A DNA stretch of 64,000 bases from Altererythrobacter sp. Root672 (GCF_001427865.1 NZ_LMHH01000001.1:1426001-1490000); one strand, 5' to 3'. Counted from the stretch's first letter, positions 24,060-34,133 are shown. Program-made: numbers and translations. The notes: generated by a model from the sequence alone, not told the origin.

Positions 24060-26792
24060 ATGCCGGCCCTCCCCCTTCCCGCGCTACATGCAAGCCATGC
24101 CGGAACCTGGGTGCGGACTCCGACAGGGGTGACGCGCGGAGTGGGCAAGGGCGAGGCCATCATGGCCGCCGCCGACACGCCGCTCCTGCTGCTCAACGCT
24201 CCACTGGTAGCGACACGGCTCGGCTATCCCGACTTGTCCGGGCTCGACTTGTTAGAGCTGTTTGCCTTCGTGCACCCGGCTCGCTTCGTGGTCCCGACGC
24301 CCAAGGGCCTTGCCCACGCGCTAAACTTGCCCGAACCGGCGAGCGACGATGCCGTGCCTTTGCTGCTGCAGGAAGCAGCGGGCGCCCTGATCGAAACCTG
24401 CGAGAGCGAGGATTGGGTCGAGCGAGAAGGCGCCTGGAGCGGCCTGCAGTCGCTCGTGCGCCTGCGCTGGCCTTGGGCTCAAGTCATTGCCCCGCATATC
24501 CGCAAGCCGGAACGAGCCGAGAAGTGGCTGTTCTCGAAGCTGCCAGAGTGGGAGGAAGCGCCGGAACGGCCGCAACCCGCCCAGGTCACGCTGGACGAGA
24601 GTGAGGTCGAAGCACGGCTCGAGGACCTGACCGGCCACGGCGCGGAACGGCGCGAAGGGCAGCGTGCCTACGCCAAGGAGGCGGGCCGGGTCTTCGCCCC
24701 ACGCGACCGCCGGGGCACGCCGCACATCCTGCTGGCACAGGCCGGAACCGGAATCGGCAAGACGCTCGGCTACCTGGCGCCGGCTTCGCTATGGACCGAG
24801 CGCTCGCAAGGCACCGTCTGGGTCTCGACTTACACCAAGAACCTCCAGCGCCAGCTCCGCCGCGAAAGCAAGCGCGCCTGGCCCGAAGCGCGGCCCGATG
24901 GCAGCCGCCCTGTGGTGGTGCGCAAAGGGCGCGAGAACTACTTGTGCCTGCTCAACCTGGAAGATGCGCTGCAAGGCGGGTTCGGCGGGCGAGCGGCAAT
25001 CCTGGCGCACCTGGTCGCGCGCTGGGCCGCCTATAGCCAGGACGGGGACATGATCGGCGGCGACATGCCCGGCTGGCTCGGCACCCTGTTCCGTAACCGC
25101 GCCATCCGTTCTTTGACCGACCAGCGCGGCGAGTGCGTCTATGCCGGTTGCCCGCATTACCGGAAGTGCTTCATCGAGCGCGCCGCGCGGGCCTCGGCAC
25201 AGGCGGACCTGGTGATCGCCAACCACGCCCTGGTGATGGTCAACGCGGCGCGCGGCCGCGACCACGCCCAGCGCCCGACGCGCATCGTGTTCGACGAAGG
25301 ACACCACGTATTCGAAGCCGCGGACAGCACCTTCTCCGCCGCGCTCACCGGACAGGAAGCGATCGAGCTCAAACGCTGGATCATCGGGCCCGAGAAGGGC
25401 TCGCGCAACCGCCGCCGGGGCCTCGCAGCGCGGTTGGCCGATGTCGCCAGCTGTGACGAGGCTGGCGGCAAAGCCATAGTGCAGGCCTGCGACGCCGCCG
25501 AGGCACTGCCGGGCGATGGCTGGCTCCAGCGCCTCGCAGAAGGCAACCCGTTCGGTCCGATCGAAGCGCTTCTCGCAGCGGTGCGGGCAGTGACTTACGC
25601 CCGCGACGAGAGCGGCGGGCAGGAAGCCGGTTACGGCATCGAGACCGAGGCGGCCCAGCTCGACGGCAACTTCGTCGAACTCGCTCAGCAGGCGGCCGCC
25701 TCGCTCGCCTCGATCCGTCAGCCGCTGATCCGCCTCGGCGTGCGGCTCGAAGCCCTGGCCGAAGACGCGCCCGATTGGCTCGACGGAGCCGGCCGTGCCA
25801 GGATCGAAGGCGCGCGCCATTCGCTCGCCTGGCGCATCGATACCCTGTCGGCATGGGAGGCTCTGCTCAACCGGCTCGGCGGCCCGACCGATCCGGAGTT
25901 CGTAGATTGGCTCGCGGTCGAACGCTCTGACGCGCGTGAGTTCGATATCGGACTGCACCGCCACTTCCTCGATCCGATGAAGCCGTTCGCCAAAGTCGTG
26001 CTCGAACCGGCACACGGGGTCATGCTGACCAGCGCGACCTTGCGCGACGGAGACGACTGGAACGCCGCGATTGCCCGCTCCGGCGCGCCCTACCTCGAAG
26101 GTCAGCCGCTGCTCACCAGTGCGGAGAGCCCGTTCGACTATGCGGGCCGCGCCGAGGTGTTGATCGTCACCGACATCACCAAGGGCGACATCGCAGCGCT
26201 AGCCGGAGCCTACGCCCACATCATCGAAGCGAGCGAAGGCGGCGTGCTCGGCCTGTTCACCGCGATCCGCCGGCTGCGAGCTGTTCACGGGCGCATCGCC
26301 GACCGCCTCGCCCGCGCCGGACTGCCGCTCTACGCCCAGCACGTCGATCCGATCGACACCGGCACGCTGGTCGACATCTTCCGCGACGATCCCAACGCCA
26401 GCCTGCTCGGCACCGACGCCTTGCGCGACGGCGTCGACGTGCCGGGCCGCAGCCTGCGCTGCGTGGTCATGGAACAAGTGCCCTGGCCCAAGCCCTCGAT
26501 CCTCCACCGCGCTCGCCGTGCCGCCAACGGCGGGAGCGCGCATGACGACCGCCTGATCCGCGCACGCCTGGCGCAGGCGTTCGGGCGGCTCATTCGCTCG
26601 GCCGAAGACAGCGGGTACTTCATCGTGCTGTCCTCGGCGTTCCCCTCGCGATTGCTGAACGCCTTTCCCGCCGGCACCCCCGTCCATCGCCTGACTTTGG
26701 CCGACGCTTTACAACGCATCGCCACGGGTGTTTTCTCTGAGCGGGGCAACGGCGCCGCGAGGGTGCCGGAAGAGGAACGGGACCAGCAGTGA
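24060..26792 (+). CDS. DinG/XPD-type ATP-dependent DNA helicase
   Basis: A 910-residue superfamily 2 helicase. Walker A is AGTGIGKT (228-235). Four cysteines, Cys296, Cys359, Cys364 and Cys370, are placed as the 4Fe-4S ligands of the XPD/DinG group. Walker B is DEGH (412-415), a variant of DEAH. Later motifs include LTSATLRDGDDW and a C-terminal Q-x-x-G-R-x-x-R-like AQAFGRLIRS. The N-terminal 190 residues are an extension typical of alphaproteobacterial members. It probably unwinds 5'-tailed duplexes or R-loops during repair. The ATG at 24060 gives the PALPLPALHASHAG start; an internal Met at residue 35 is less likely. Confidence 0.9.
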   Translation: MPALPLPALHASHAGTWVRTPTGVTRGVGKGEAIMAAADTPLLLLNAPLVATRLGYPDLSGLDLLELFAFVHPARFVVPTPKGLAHALNLPEPASDDAVPLLLQEAAGALIETCESEDWVEREGAWSGLQSLVRLRWPWAQVIAPHIRKPERAEKWLFSKLPEWEEAPERPQPAQVTLDESEVEARLEDLTGHGAERREGQRAYAKEAGRVFAPRDRRGTPHILLAQAGTGIGKTLGYLAPASLWTERSQGTVWVSTYTKNLQRQLRRESKRAWPEARPDGSRPVVVRKGRENYLCLLNLEDALQGGFGGRAAILAHLVARWAAYSQDGDMIGGDMPGWLGTLFRNRAIRSLTDQRGECVYAGCPHYRKCFIERAARASAQADLVIANHALVMVNAARGRDHAQRPTRIVFDEGHHVFEAADSTFSAALTGQEAIELKRWIIGPEKGSRNRRRGLAARLADVASCDEAGGKAIVQACDAAEALPGDGWLQRLAEGNPFGPIEALLAAVRAVTYARDESGGQEAGYGIETEAAQLDGNFVELAQQAAASLASIRQPLIRLGVRLEALAEDAPDWLDGAGRARIEGARHSLAWRIDTLSAWEALLNRLGGPTDPEFVDWLAVERSDAREFDIGLHRHFLDPMKPFAKVVLEPAHGVMLTSATLRDGDDWNAAIARSGAPYLEGQPLLTSAESPFDYAGRAEVLIVTDITKGDIAALAGAYAHIIEASEGGVLGLFTAIRRLRAVHGRIADRLARAGLPLYAQHVDPIDTGTLVDIFRDDPNASLLGTDALRDGVDVPGRSLRCVVMEQVPWPKPSILHRARRAANGGSAHDDRLIRARLAQAFGRLIRSAEDSGYFIVLSSAFPSRLLNAFPAGTPVHRLTLADALQRIATGVFSERGNGAARVPEEERDQQ

Positions 26793-27322
26793 AACGGCTC
26801 GGTTTGCTAAGGCATGCGAAATCGGATTGGAGCGACGTGTCGCAACGCGATTTCGATCGCGGACTGAACAACCGTGGCCGCCGTGGCGCCGCCAAGATCG
26901 GCGAGCACATCCGCGATTACAGTGTGAAATGGGACGTTCTCCTCGCCAGCCCCGCCGAACGCGTAAAGGACACGATCGACGGCGCACGGTTGCAGATCCC
27001 CATCCAATGGGACGAGCACATCTATCTCGCGGAGAGCGGCACGCTGCTTCATGTCCTGCAGGGCGTTGAAGGCGATCCGGACGCCGTGCTGCTCGCGGGG
27101 CACAACCCCGGCCTGCAGGAACTCGTGTTCGATCTCGTCGCGGCCGAGAACGAGAACGCGCTGTTCAGCGAAGTGGCGGAGAAATACCCGACCGCCACCT
27201 TTGCGGTGCTGGAACTGGACATCGACCGCTGGGCCGACTGCCAGCCCGGTTGCGGCAAGCTCGTCCACCTCACCCGCCCGCGCGACCTCGATCCCGAACT
27301 GGGGCCAGAGCGGGTCCGCTAG
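26789..27322 (+). CDS. SixA-like histidine phosphatase family protein
   Basis: A 177-residue protein starting at GTG 26789, overlapping the helicase stop in GTGA. The RHG-type motif LLRHAKSDW carries the phospho-accepting His, and LLAGHNPGL holds the second active-site His. These are the marks of SixA, which removes phosphate from phosphohistidine on HPt domains in E. coli. The target here is unknown. Coupling to a DNA helicase is unusual in meaning but may just be economy of space. It ends 6 bp from a convergent gene. Confidence 0.88.
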   Translation: MKRLGLLRHAKSDWSDVSQRDFDRGLNNRGRRGAAKIGEHIRDYSVKWDVLLASPAERVKDTIDGARLQIPIQWDEHIYLAESGTLLHVLQGVEGDPDAVLLAGHNPGLQELVFDLVAAENENALFSEVAEKYPTATFAVLELDIDRWADCQPGCGKLVHLTRPRDLDPELGPERVR

Positions 27323-27328
27323 GGCCGT

Positions 27329-29044
27329 CTAGGGCTCCAGCCTCTTTGCCGTCAGGTGCTGTCCGTCCTGCGTGAACTCGGCCGCGGTGACCTTGCCGCT
27401 TTCGTCAGTCGTGAACCGTACTTGCGCGTTCACCGCCTTCCAGAAGAAGCTAAGCGGAGCTTCGGCGAAGATCGGCAGTGTCGGCGCGTTGGTGAGTGCC
27501 GCGGTCAGCCCCTCGTCCCGCCTGGCAACCGTCATGACAAGGTTTGGCAGCAACTCGTAACGCCCCACAACGCGGTCGAGTTCGGCGGCCGGGAGAGTCA
27601 CCTCGGTGCGCACCACCGGCGGAGGCGGAGCCGGTGGGATCGGCGGTGTCGCCGTGACCGGAGCGCCGACCAGGACATGCAGCGCGATATCCGTCGCGGA
27701 TGGCTCGGCGCCGGAATTGGCCAGCGCCACCACCCCGCGCTGCTTCGCCGGCTCGAGCGCCAGGGCCGAGCGGAAACCACCGGTCCCTCCGTTGTGGATC
27801 ACGATCTCGCGCCCTTCTTCGGGATGCCCGACCTGCCAGCCGAGCGCCTGCTGAAACCGGGGATCGCCGGTGTCGACGCGGTTGGCGAGCGCCGTCTTCA
27901 TCGCCGGACCGATCGGCGATTGCGGATCGAGCGCCGCGGCGGCGAACTTGAGCATGTCGTCGGCGGACGAGCGAATACCGCCCGCCCCCATCAGGGTCGG
28001 CAACAGCCAGGGTTTGGCGGGGCGCATGTACATGTCGAAGGCTGGCGCCAGCCGCTTCGCCTGAGCCGGCGACAGGGTGACCGCCGTATCGCTCATCGCC
28101 AAGGGACCGGTGATCCGCTCGCGCAGCAAGGTCTCGTAATCCGAGCCAGCGGCACGGGCGAGCAGGTAACCGAGCAGGCCAGCGCCAAGGTTTGAGTATT
28201 CGTACTTCTCGCCGATGTCGCGTGGCAGCTGGTAGCCGTCGAGGAACGCCAGCATCAGCGCTTCGCTATAGTCGGCGTAGGGATCTTCGGGGTCGCCCAT
28301 CGGCATGTTGTCGGGCAGCCGCGGCAGGCCCGACATGTGCATCGAGAGGTCCTTGAGCGTGATCTTGCGCCCGTTGCGCCCGGGCATGTGATGACCGGCG
28401 GGAAGATACTTCTCCGCCGGATCGTCGAGCGCGACTTGCCCCTTGTTGACCATGTCGGACAGGATCAGGGCGGTGAACACCTTGCTGATCGAGCCGATCT
28501 CGAACAGCGTCGTCCCGTCGAAGGTCACGCTTGCAGCGGGACCGCGAGCGATCACCCGGCGTCCCTCGGGCTCGACCACTCCCGCAACCATTCCCTGCCC
28601 GGTGCGCGGCGCGATGCGCGCATCGAGGGCCTTGGCGATATCGTCGTCCGAAGCCCGCCAGTTTGCTGGCAGAGGCGCTGGCCGCGGCGCGGCCGACAGG
28701 TTCAGCGGCGATGGGCCGACGTTCTGCTCCCAAGTGCCTGTCCACAGCTTGGCATTCTCGTCCCAGGTGGCCTGGTACTTGCCGAGGATTGCGGGGACCG
28801 AGAAGGCCAGCTTGCCCTCGCCGGCCACCACTTCGGCCAGCGCGATGCCGCGGGCGTTCTGGTCGGGGCTGTCGAGCGTTCCGCCCAAGTCACCTTCGGC
28901 ATCGCGCGAGATGTGGATCACGACGCGCAAGGCGGTCGGGCCTTCGCCCAGCACGCCCGCCCAGTCACCGACGGCTTCCTGCGCGCTTGCTGGAGCCGCC
29001 ATCACCATCGCTACGGCCGCTGCCAACGCTAGCTTCGTCCTCAT
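27329..29044 (-). CDS. Secreted beta-lactamase-family serine hydrolase
   Basis: A 571-residue exported protein with a signal peptide ending near APASAQ. The first 120 residues form a beta-rich domain. The penicillin-binding-like fold then carries the SxxK motif in EIGSISKVF, YSN in YEYSNLGAG and HNGGTGG as the KTG equivalent. A C-terminal ~80-residue lipocalin-like domain begins VVGRYELLPNLVM. Such proteins are esterases or peptidases rather than true beta-lactamases. The frame is open to 29389, but the signal peptide and an ATGA overlap with the upstream membrane gene fix the start at 29044. It is last in an ECF sigma operon. Confidence 0.88.
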   Translation of the reverse strand: MRTKLALAAAVAMVMAAPASAQEAVGDWAGVLGEGPTALRVVIHISRDAEGDLGGTLDSPDQNARGIALAEVVAGEGKLAFSVPAILGKYQATWDENAKLWTGTWEQNVGPSPLNLSAAPRPAPLPANWRASDDDIAKALDARIAPRTGQGMVAGVVEPEGRRVIARGPAASVTFDGTTLFEIGSISKVFTALILSDMVNKGQVALDDPAEKYLPAGHHMPGRNGRKITLKDLSMHMSGLPRLPDNMPMGDPEDPYADYSEALMLAFLDGYQLPRDIGEKYEYSNLGAGLLGYLLARAAGSDYETLLRERITGPLAMSDTAVTLSPAQAKRLAPAFDMYMRPAKPWLLPTLMGAGGIRSSADDMLKFAAAALDPQSPIGPAMKTALANRVDTGDPRFQQALGWQVGHPEEGREIVIHNGGTGGFRSALALEPAKQRGVVALANSGAEPSATDIALHVLVGAPVTATPPIPPAPPPPVVRTEVTLPAAELDRVVGRYELLPNLVMTVARRDEGLTAALTNAPTLPIFAEAPLSFFWKAVNAQVRFTTDESGKVTAAEFTQDGQHLTAKRLEP

Positions 29045-29634
29045 GCACCCTTCCCCGTAAGCGCGTCGATATCGTCGATATGCCGCTGCAGCTTTGCCGC
29101 ATGTCTCTGGTTCCACCACCACAGTCCGCCAAGGATCACCGCGGCGATGGTCAGCGACACCAGTTCCTGCCAGCCGACAGTGGCGGTCTCTCCGGTCTTG
29201 CTGATCCGCACGGCCCGTCCGCCTAGCGACATGACGAACAGCCCGGGAAGGAACGGCAGGATGTACCACCAGAAGATCGATCGCAGCGCATCCCGATGTC
29301 TGACCAGTTGCGCCCGCGAGAACAGCAGGATCGGCATGGTTCCGGCGCTTTCCGGAGGCACCGCGGAAGCGCGCCGGTGGAGTTGCCATGCAGCGAACAC
29401 CGTGCCGACCACGATCATCGCCGATCCGATCTTCTGCAGCACATGGGGCAGGAACACGACGTAAGCCGAGAAGGCCACAATAGCTACGGCGCAGGCCACG
29501 TACTCGATCAGGTTGCGCCGGCGGACGAAGCGATAAAACTTGTCGGCCCCTGCCCGCACCTCGTCGAGCGGCAGCGCACCGCCGATTTCGACCGAGTTCT
29601 GCCAGGCCAGCTTGGCATCATCATCGGGGGTCAT
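29041..29634 (-). CDS. Membrane protein encoded between ECF sigma factor and hydrolase
   Basis: A 197-residue protein with an N-terminal cytoplasmic stretch (~50 residues), two closely placed membrane helices (EYVACAVAIVAFSAYVVFL and a following segment), and two more near residues 120-180 (WWYILPFLPGLFVMSLGG, LVSLTIAAVILGGLWWW). Position just after an ECF sigma gene, with ATGA overlaps on both sides, is where an anti-sigma factor normally lies. No zinc-type anti-sigma H-x3-C-x2-C motif is present, so an anti-sigma role is only a guess. The start at 29634 is fixed by coupling; the longer frame is a shadow of the sigma gene. Confidence 0.8.
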   Translation of the reverse strand: MTPDDDAKLAWQNSVEIGGALPLDEVRAGADKFYRFVRRRNLIEYVACAVAIVAFSAYVVFLPHVLQKIGSAMIVVGTVFAAWQLHRRASAVPPESAGTMPILLFSRAQLVRHRDALRSIFWWYILPFLPGLFVMSLGGRAVRISKTGETATVGWQELVSLTIAAVILGGLWWWNQRHAAKLQRHIDDIDALTGKGA

Positions 29635-30167
29635 GCCCGTTTCTCCTGTGCGCGATAGGGCTCGGCGAGCAACGCCTTGAGCCGATGTATGCGGACCGCC
29701 ACGGCCGAGGCCGAAAGGCCGGTGACTTCGCCGATCTCGGCGGCGGTCAGGTCTTCGAGGTAGAGCAGCATGACCTGGCGATCGGCCGGTTCCAGCCGGT
29801 GGATCGTCGCCAACAGCCGGTCGGACAGCGTCCGTTCCCCGGTGCTGTGCTCGGGATCGTCGTCGTTCGGCAATTCCTCGATCTGTTCGAGGCCGACCAG
29901 CCGCAAGCGCCGTTTGCGCCGGCCGGTCATCATATGCGTGACGCCGACATTGTGCGCGATCCGGTGGACCCAGCTCTTCTCCGCGCATTGCCCTTCAAAG
30001 ATCGCAAAGCTGCGCCACAGCGCCGCGTGAATCTCCTGGACGAGATCGCGCCTCAGTTCCGCGTCTGCCTCGTAGCCTCGCGCCAGCCGCTCGATCATCG
30101 CCCCGTGCGTGCGCGCGGCGGCGAGATAGCGTGCGTCCTGTTGCGTCTTGGCGGTCTTGCCGTTCAT
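29631..30167 (-). CDS. ECF-type RNA polymerase sigma factor
   Basis: A 178-residue group 4 sigma factor. Region 2 is at about residues 25-90 (LRRDLVQEIHAALWRSFAIFEG, then WVHRIAHNVGVTHM). Region 4 is at 115-170 (LLATIHRLEPADRQVMLLYLEDLTAAEIGEVTGLS), with the helix-turn-helix at its end. There is no region 1 or 3. It heads an operon of three genes joined by two ATGA overlaps, so it probably drives its own operon. The signal it responds to is unknown. No -35/-10 pair was recognisable in the 66-bp upstream gap. Confidence 0.92.
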   Translation of the reverse strand: MNGKTAKTQQDARYLAAARTHGAMIERLARGYEADAELRRDLVQEIHAALWRSFAIFEGQCAEKSWVHRIAHNVGVTHMMTGRRKRRLRLVGLEQIEELPNDDDPEHSTGERTLSDRLLATIHRLEPADRQVMLLYLEDLTAAEIGEVTGLSASAVAVRIHRLKALLAEPYRAQEKRA

Positions 30168-30233
30168 GCCTCGTCCGATCCCTTCGACATGATTAGTCGA
30201 GGTGGTCGGCCAAGTCTTACAGCGATAATCGAA

Positions 30234-30929
30234 TTATGTCCGTGAGGCAGCGGGCGCGGCGCCATCACCCTTGCGCAGCATCAACAGTCCCAAACCGATC
30301 ACCCAGACCAGGAGCATGAGGAAACCGAGCATCCTCAGCGGCGCCAGCGCGGGAACAAGCAGCCCAAGGACGCGCCCCGCTACCGCAGCGAACCCAACCC
30401 AGGCAAACAGGCTTACTTTGTCCTTCCTGGCCATCAGCGCGGCAGCGATCAGCAGGATGCCGAGATCTCCGATAATCGTTCCGACCACTGTCAGGATCGC
30501 AATGATGTTTCCGGCCAAGTCACCATTGGCCAGTATCGCAGGGACGCTTGCAGCGTCGGCCGCAAGGTATGCCGCGGGCAAAGTCTGAAAGGCCGCGACT
30601 TCCAGCGCATCCTGCAGGACGATGAACAGCGTGCCGATGTACCACAAGAGCACGCCCATCTGGGCTTCGCCGCGATCCTTGCCAGCGACGTGCAGCCAAC
30701 CGATTCCGGCCCCCAGGCCCAAGGCCGGCGCAACTAGCGCCAAGACTTCGATCAAATACCCGGTGGACCCTGATGCCGCGAGTCTGCGGAGTACTTCGGG
30801 GTCGCCGAAGTCCACGGGGGCGGGTCCTTCACCACCGGCGGTTATTCCAAGAGCTATGACTGTAATGAGTGTCGCGGCCGACAGCAGCGAGAACACGCCT
30901 GCCAGCCTGACGATAGACCATGTCGACAT
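30234..30929 (-). CDS. Polytopic membrane protein of unknown function
   Basis: A 231-residue integral membrane protein with about seven hydrophobic segments and short loops (for example LAGVFSLLSAATLITVIALG and ILTVVGTIIGDLGILLIAAA). Its layout resembles DUF4386-like membrane proteins, but I am not sure of the family. The ATG at 30929 has a GGGGGG run about 5 nt upstream and is preferred over a start at 30953. It lies 36 bp downstream of merR on the same strand and could be read from that operon. Confidence 0.7.
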   Translation of the reverse strand: MSTWSIVRLAGVFSLLSAATLITVIALGITAGGEGPAPVDFGDPEVLRRLAASGSTGYLIEVLALVAPALGLGAGIGWLHVAGKDRGEAQMGVLLWYIGTLFIVLQDALEVAAFQTLPAAYLAADAASVPAILANGDLAGNIIAILTVVGTIIGDLGILLIAAALMARKDKVSLFAWVGFAAVAGRVLGLLVPALAPLRMLGFLMLLVWVIGLGLLMLRKGDGAAPAASRT

Positions 30930-30964
30930 CGCACCCCCCGGTAAGCGACCCAAACTCTGGTCGG

Positions 30965-31363
30965 TCAGGCCTCCAAGGCCGCGGCCAACCTTTGCCGGAG
31001 GCTTCGCAGCGCGGGCAGAACGTCGGAATCGGTTTTCGTTGATGGCGGAGTAGACGGAACGCGCACGGCCGGCTCGTTAACATCGGTGCCACCTGCCGAC
31101 TTCTCGATCGCCTGCCGGGCACCCTTGAGAGTGTACCCTTCCCGATTGATCAAACGGTCGATAGTCGCGACGAGAGCAACATCCGCCGGACGGTAATACC
31201 GGCGCCCGCCGCTACGCTTGAGCGGCCGGAGCATCGGGAACTGCTGCTCCCAATATCTGAGAACGTGTTGGCGGATGCCGAATCCGGCCGCCAACTCGCC
31301 AATCGTCCGAAGCGCATCCGGCTCTTTGCCGTCGTCAAATACGGGATGCCTGGCGTCTTTCAC
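30965..31363 (-). CDS. MerR-family transcriptional regulator
   Basis: The 132-residue protein has an N-terminal MerR DNA-binding domain ([29 protein letters not shown], then [12 protein letters not shown]) and a short variable C-terminal tail without metal-binding cysteines. It starts with GTG 31363 inside the ihfA stop (GTGA). This regulator commonly follows ihfA in alphaproteobacteria. The inducer and target are unknown. Confidence 0.92.
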   Translation of the reverse strand: MKDARHPVFDDGKEPDALRTIGELAAGFGIRQHVLRYWEQQFPMLRPLKRSGGRRYYRPADVALVATIDRLINREGYTLKGARQAIEKSAGGTDVNEPAVRVPSTPPSTKTDSDVLPALRSLRQRLAAALEA

Positions 31364-31662
31364 CCGCCCTTGGTTATCCTGTCCTTGAGTTTCTGGCTGG
31401 CGCGGAAGGTCATGACCCTGCGCGGCGTGATCGGAACCTCAATGCCGGTCTTGGGATTGCGGCCGACTCGCTCCCGCTTGTCACGCAGGATGAATGTGCC
31501 GAACCCCGAGATCTTGACGTTCTCGCCAGTGGCCATCGCTTCACACATCTTGCCCAGGATCTCTTCGACCAGGGCCAGACTCTCGGCTCGCGAAAAGCCC
31601 AACTTGCGGTTAATCGTCTCAGCAAGATCGGCGCGCGTAAGTGTACCAACGGATCGCATCAT
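31360..31662 (-). CDS. ihfA: Integration host factor subunit alpha
   Basis: A 100-residue member of the HU/IHF family. The DNA-intercalating arm region is [12 protein letters not shown], preceded by [12 protein letters not shown], and the C-terminal helix is [17 protein letters not shown] is a heterodimer with IhfB that bends DNA at specific sites in recombination, replication and transcription. GGAGGA sits 9 nt before the ATG at 31662. It lies between fabH and the merR-type gene, with a 99-bp gap on the fabH side. Confidence 0.95.
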   Translation of the reverse strand: MMRSVGTLTRADLAETINRKLGFSRAESLALVEEILGKMCEAMATGENVKISGFGTFILRDKRERVGRNPKTGIEVPITPRRVMTFRASQKLKDRITKGG

Positions 31663-31761
31663 CTCGTGCGTTCCTCCAAAGCTACTTTCGTGCGACCCCT
31701 ATGGCCATAAATGACTGAATTGCGAGCGTTTGGCAAGATAACTAAACGCGCAACTCACAAC

Positions 31762-32727
31762 CTAAATTCGAAGCAGGCTGGCGCCCCAGGTAAAGCCGCC
31801 GCCCATCGCCTCGAGCATGACCAGATCGCCGTCCTTGATCCGACCATCGCGGCGGGCCACGTCGAACGCGAGCGGCACCGATGCGGCCGAGGTATTGGCG
31901 TGGCGATCGACGGTCACGATAACCTTTTCCGGCGGCAGGCCGAGCTTGCGCGCGGTCGCGTCGAGAATGCGCATATTGGCCTGGTGCGGCACGACCCAAT
32001 CGATATCCGCGGCCGTGTAACCGCTCTGATCGAGGACTTCTTCGAGCACTTCGGCCAGGTTCACTACCGCGTGACGGAACACTTCGCGTCCCTTCATGCG
32101 GAGCTTGCCGACGGTCCCGGTTGTCGAGGGGCCACCGTCTACGAACAGCAGGTCCTTGTGCCGGCCATCGGCATGGAGCCGCGAGGCGAGGACCCCGGGG
32201 CCGTCTTCCGCGACGTCTTCCGCCTTGAACACCATGGCTCCGGCACCGTCGCCGAACAGGACGCAGGTGGTGCGGTCTTCCCAGTCGAGAATGCGGCTGA
32301 AAGTCTCTGCCCCGATCACCAGCGCACACTTGGCAAGGCCGGTGCGCAACATCGAATCGACCGTCGCCAGCGCATAGACGAAGCCCGAGCAGACCGCGGC
32401 AACGTCAAACGCTGCGCCGCCTGGGCATCCGAGCGCCGCCTGGACCTTGGCGGCCGTGGCGGGAAAGGTGCTGTCCGGCGTCGCCGTGGCGAGCACGATC
32501 AGGTCGATTTCGCTCGCTTCTATTCCGGCATCGACCAGCGCCGCACGGGCGGCTGCGATGGCCAGGGTACCGGTGGTTTCGCCTTCAGCGGCGATATGGC
32601 GATGGGTAATGCCCGTCCGCTCGCGGATCCATTCGTCACTGGTCTCGACGAAAGTCGCCAGTTCGTGATTGCTCATCTGCTTCGGCGGAAGAGCCGAGCC
32701 TGAGCCCTTGAAGACAGATCGGATCAC
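31762..32727 (-). CDS. fabH: Beta-ketoacyl-ACP synthase III
   Basis: A 321-residue enzyme with the intact Cys-His-Asn triad: Cys113 (AAVCSGF), His248 (VPHQANMR) and Asn278 (HANTSAAS). FabH starts fatty acid synthesis by condensing acetyl-CoA with malonyl-ACP. It starts with GTG 32727, overlapping the plsX stop (GTGA), so the two lipid genes are coupled. Confidence 0.97.
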   Translation of the reverse strand: MIRSVFKGSGSALPPKQMSNHELATFVETSDEWIRERTGITHRHIAAEGETTGTLAIAAARAALVDAGIEASEIDLIVLATATPDSTFPATAAKVQAALGCPGGAAFDVAAVCSGFVYALATVDSMLRTGLAKCALVIGAETFSRILDWEDRTTCVLFGDGAGAMVFKAEDVAEDGPGVLASRLHADGRHKDLLFVDGGPSTTGTVGKLRMKGREVFRHAVVNLAEVLEEVLDQSGYTAADIDWVVPHQANMRILDATARKLGLPPEKVIVTVDRHANTSAASVPLAFDVARRDGRIKDGDLVMLEAMGGGFTWGASLLRI

Positions 32728-33782
32728 TTGGACGCTCCACCCGATCCGTTCTCACGCAGGCGTATCTCGCCAAGCTCCGCCAAATCGGCGGTGATCCGTT
32801 CGGTCAAATTCTCTTCCAGCAGTGCTGCGGCGACCGCGACGGCATTGGCCACCCCCGCGGCGTTGGCACTGCCGTGCGACTTCACCACCACGCCGTTGAG
32901 GCCGAGGAACACGGCCCCGTTGTGGTTGTTCGGATCGAGGTGGTGGCGCAGCAGCTCCGTCGCCGGACGCGAGATCAGGAAGCCGATCTTCGAGCGCAAC
33001 GAGCTGCGGAAGGCATCCTTCAAAAGATCGGTCACGAAGCGCGCCGACCCTTCGATCGCCTTGAGCGCGATGTTGCCCGAAAATCCGTCCGTCACGACCA
33101 CTTCGATATTTCCACGGTTGATCTTGTCGGCTTCGACATAGCCTTCGAAGCTGAGGGCCAATCCGGTGGCGTCGCGGAGCCTTTGCGCGGCGGCTTGCAG
33201 TTCACCGGTGCCCTTGGTTTCCTCGGTCCCGATGTTGAGCAGCCGAACCCGCGGCTTGTCTCGTCCGGTGACGATCCGCGCATAGGCGGCGCCCATGATC
33301 GCGAACTGCACGAGGTTGCGCGCATCGCACTCGGTATTGGCGCCAAGGTCGAGCATGACCACGTCGTGCTCTTCGAGCGTCGGCATCAGCGCGGCGAGCG
33401 CCGGGCGATCGATGCCGGGCATCGTGCGCAGCGCCAGCTTGCTCATCGCCATCAAGGCCCCGGTGTTGCCCGCACTAACGGCAGCGCCGGCATCGCCGTG
33501 CTTCACCGCTTCGATAGCGAGACCCATCGAGGTCTTCTTGGCCCGGCGCAGCGCCTGCGTCGGCTTCTCATGGCCGCCGACGACATCCTCGCAATGGAGG
33601 ATCTCGGAAGCGCTGCGCATGTTCGGATGGTTTTCGAGCGCGGCTTTGATCCGCGCTTCGTCACCGACAAGCAGGAACTTGAACTGGTCATGGCGACGCC
33701 GCGCGAGCGCAGCGCCTGAGACCATCACGCGCACGCCCTCGTCGCCGCCCATCGCATCAACAGCGATACGCGGCAGGCTCAT
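32724..33782 (-). CDS. plsX: Phosphate acyltransferase PlsX
   Basis: A 352-residue peripheral membrane enzyme with the family start [13 protein letters not shown] and the conserved [15 protein letters not shown]. It makes acyl-phosphate from acyl-ACP, the first step of phospholipid synthesis through PlsY. It lies in the conserved order rpmF-plsX-fabH, 25 bp after rpmF, and overlaps fabH by 4 nt. Confidence 0.97.
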   Translation of the reverse strand: MSLPRIAVDAMGGDEGVRVMVSGAALARRRHDQFKFLLVGDEARIKAALENHPNMRSASEILHCEDVVGGHEKPTQALRRAKKTSMGLAIEAVKHGDAGAAVSAGNTGALMAMSKLALRTMPGIDRPALAALMPTLEEHDVVMLDLGANTECDARNLVQFAIMGAAYARIVTGRDKPRVRLLNIGTEETKGTGELQAAAQRLRDATGLALSFEGYVEADKINRGNIEVVVTDGFSGNIALKAIEGSARFVTDLLKDAFRSSLRSKIGFLISRPATELLRHHLDPNNHNGAVFLGLNGVVVKSHGSANAAGVANAVAVAAALLEENLTERITADLAELGEIRLRENGSGGASK

Positions 33783-33807
33783 GCGCTATTCCTTGGCAAT
33801 CCGGGCC

Positions 33808-33987
33808 TTAGAGCCCGACGGAGACGATCTCGCGTCCGTTATACTTGCCGCAATGGGTGCAAAGGTTGTGCGGGCGCTTAAGCTCGCCACAATCCGGGCA
33901 TTCGTGGAATGCTGCAACCGTGAGGGCGTCGTGTGAACGGCGCATGCCCCGGCGTGAGGGGGTAGTTTTTCTTTTAGGGACTGCCAT
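33808..33987 (-). CDS. rpmF: 50S ribosomal protein L32
   Basis: This 59-residue protein starts [20 protein letters not shown], the conserved L32 N-terminus. It carries a zinc ribbon with Cys30, Cys33, Cys43 and Cys46, so it is the zinc-binding (C+) form. It lies immediately before plsX on the same strand, the usual bacterial arrangement that links ribosome and lipid gene expression. The ATG is at 33987 and TAA at 33810-33808. Confidence 0.97.
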   Translation of the reverse strand: MAVPKRKTTPSRRGMRRSHDALTVAAFHECPDCGELKRPHNLCTHCGKYNGREIVSVGL

Positions 33988-34133
33988 TTCGGCACCTGTT
34001 CCTTGAAATCTCTGTCGTCTTTGACGGCGCCCCTAAGCCAAGCCCCTTGCATGTGCAAGGGCGACGGCGTCTGGGCAGCCATGCGGCGAAGGCGCGGCCT
34101 ATAGCGATTTTTCGTAAGTGCGCAAGGGAGCCA

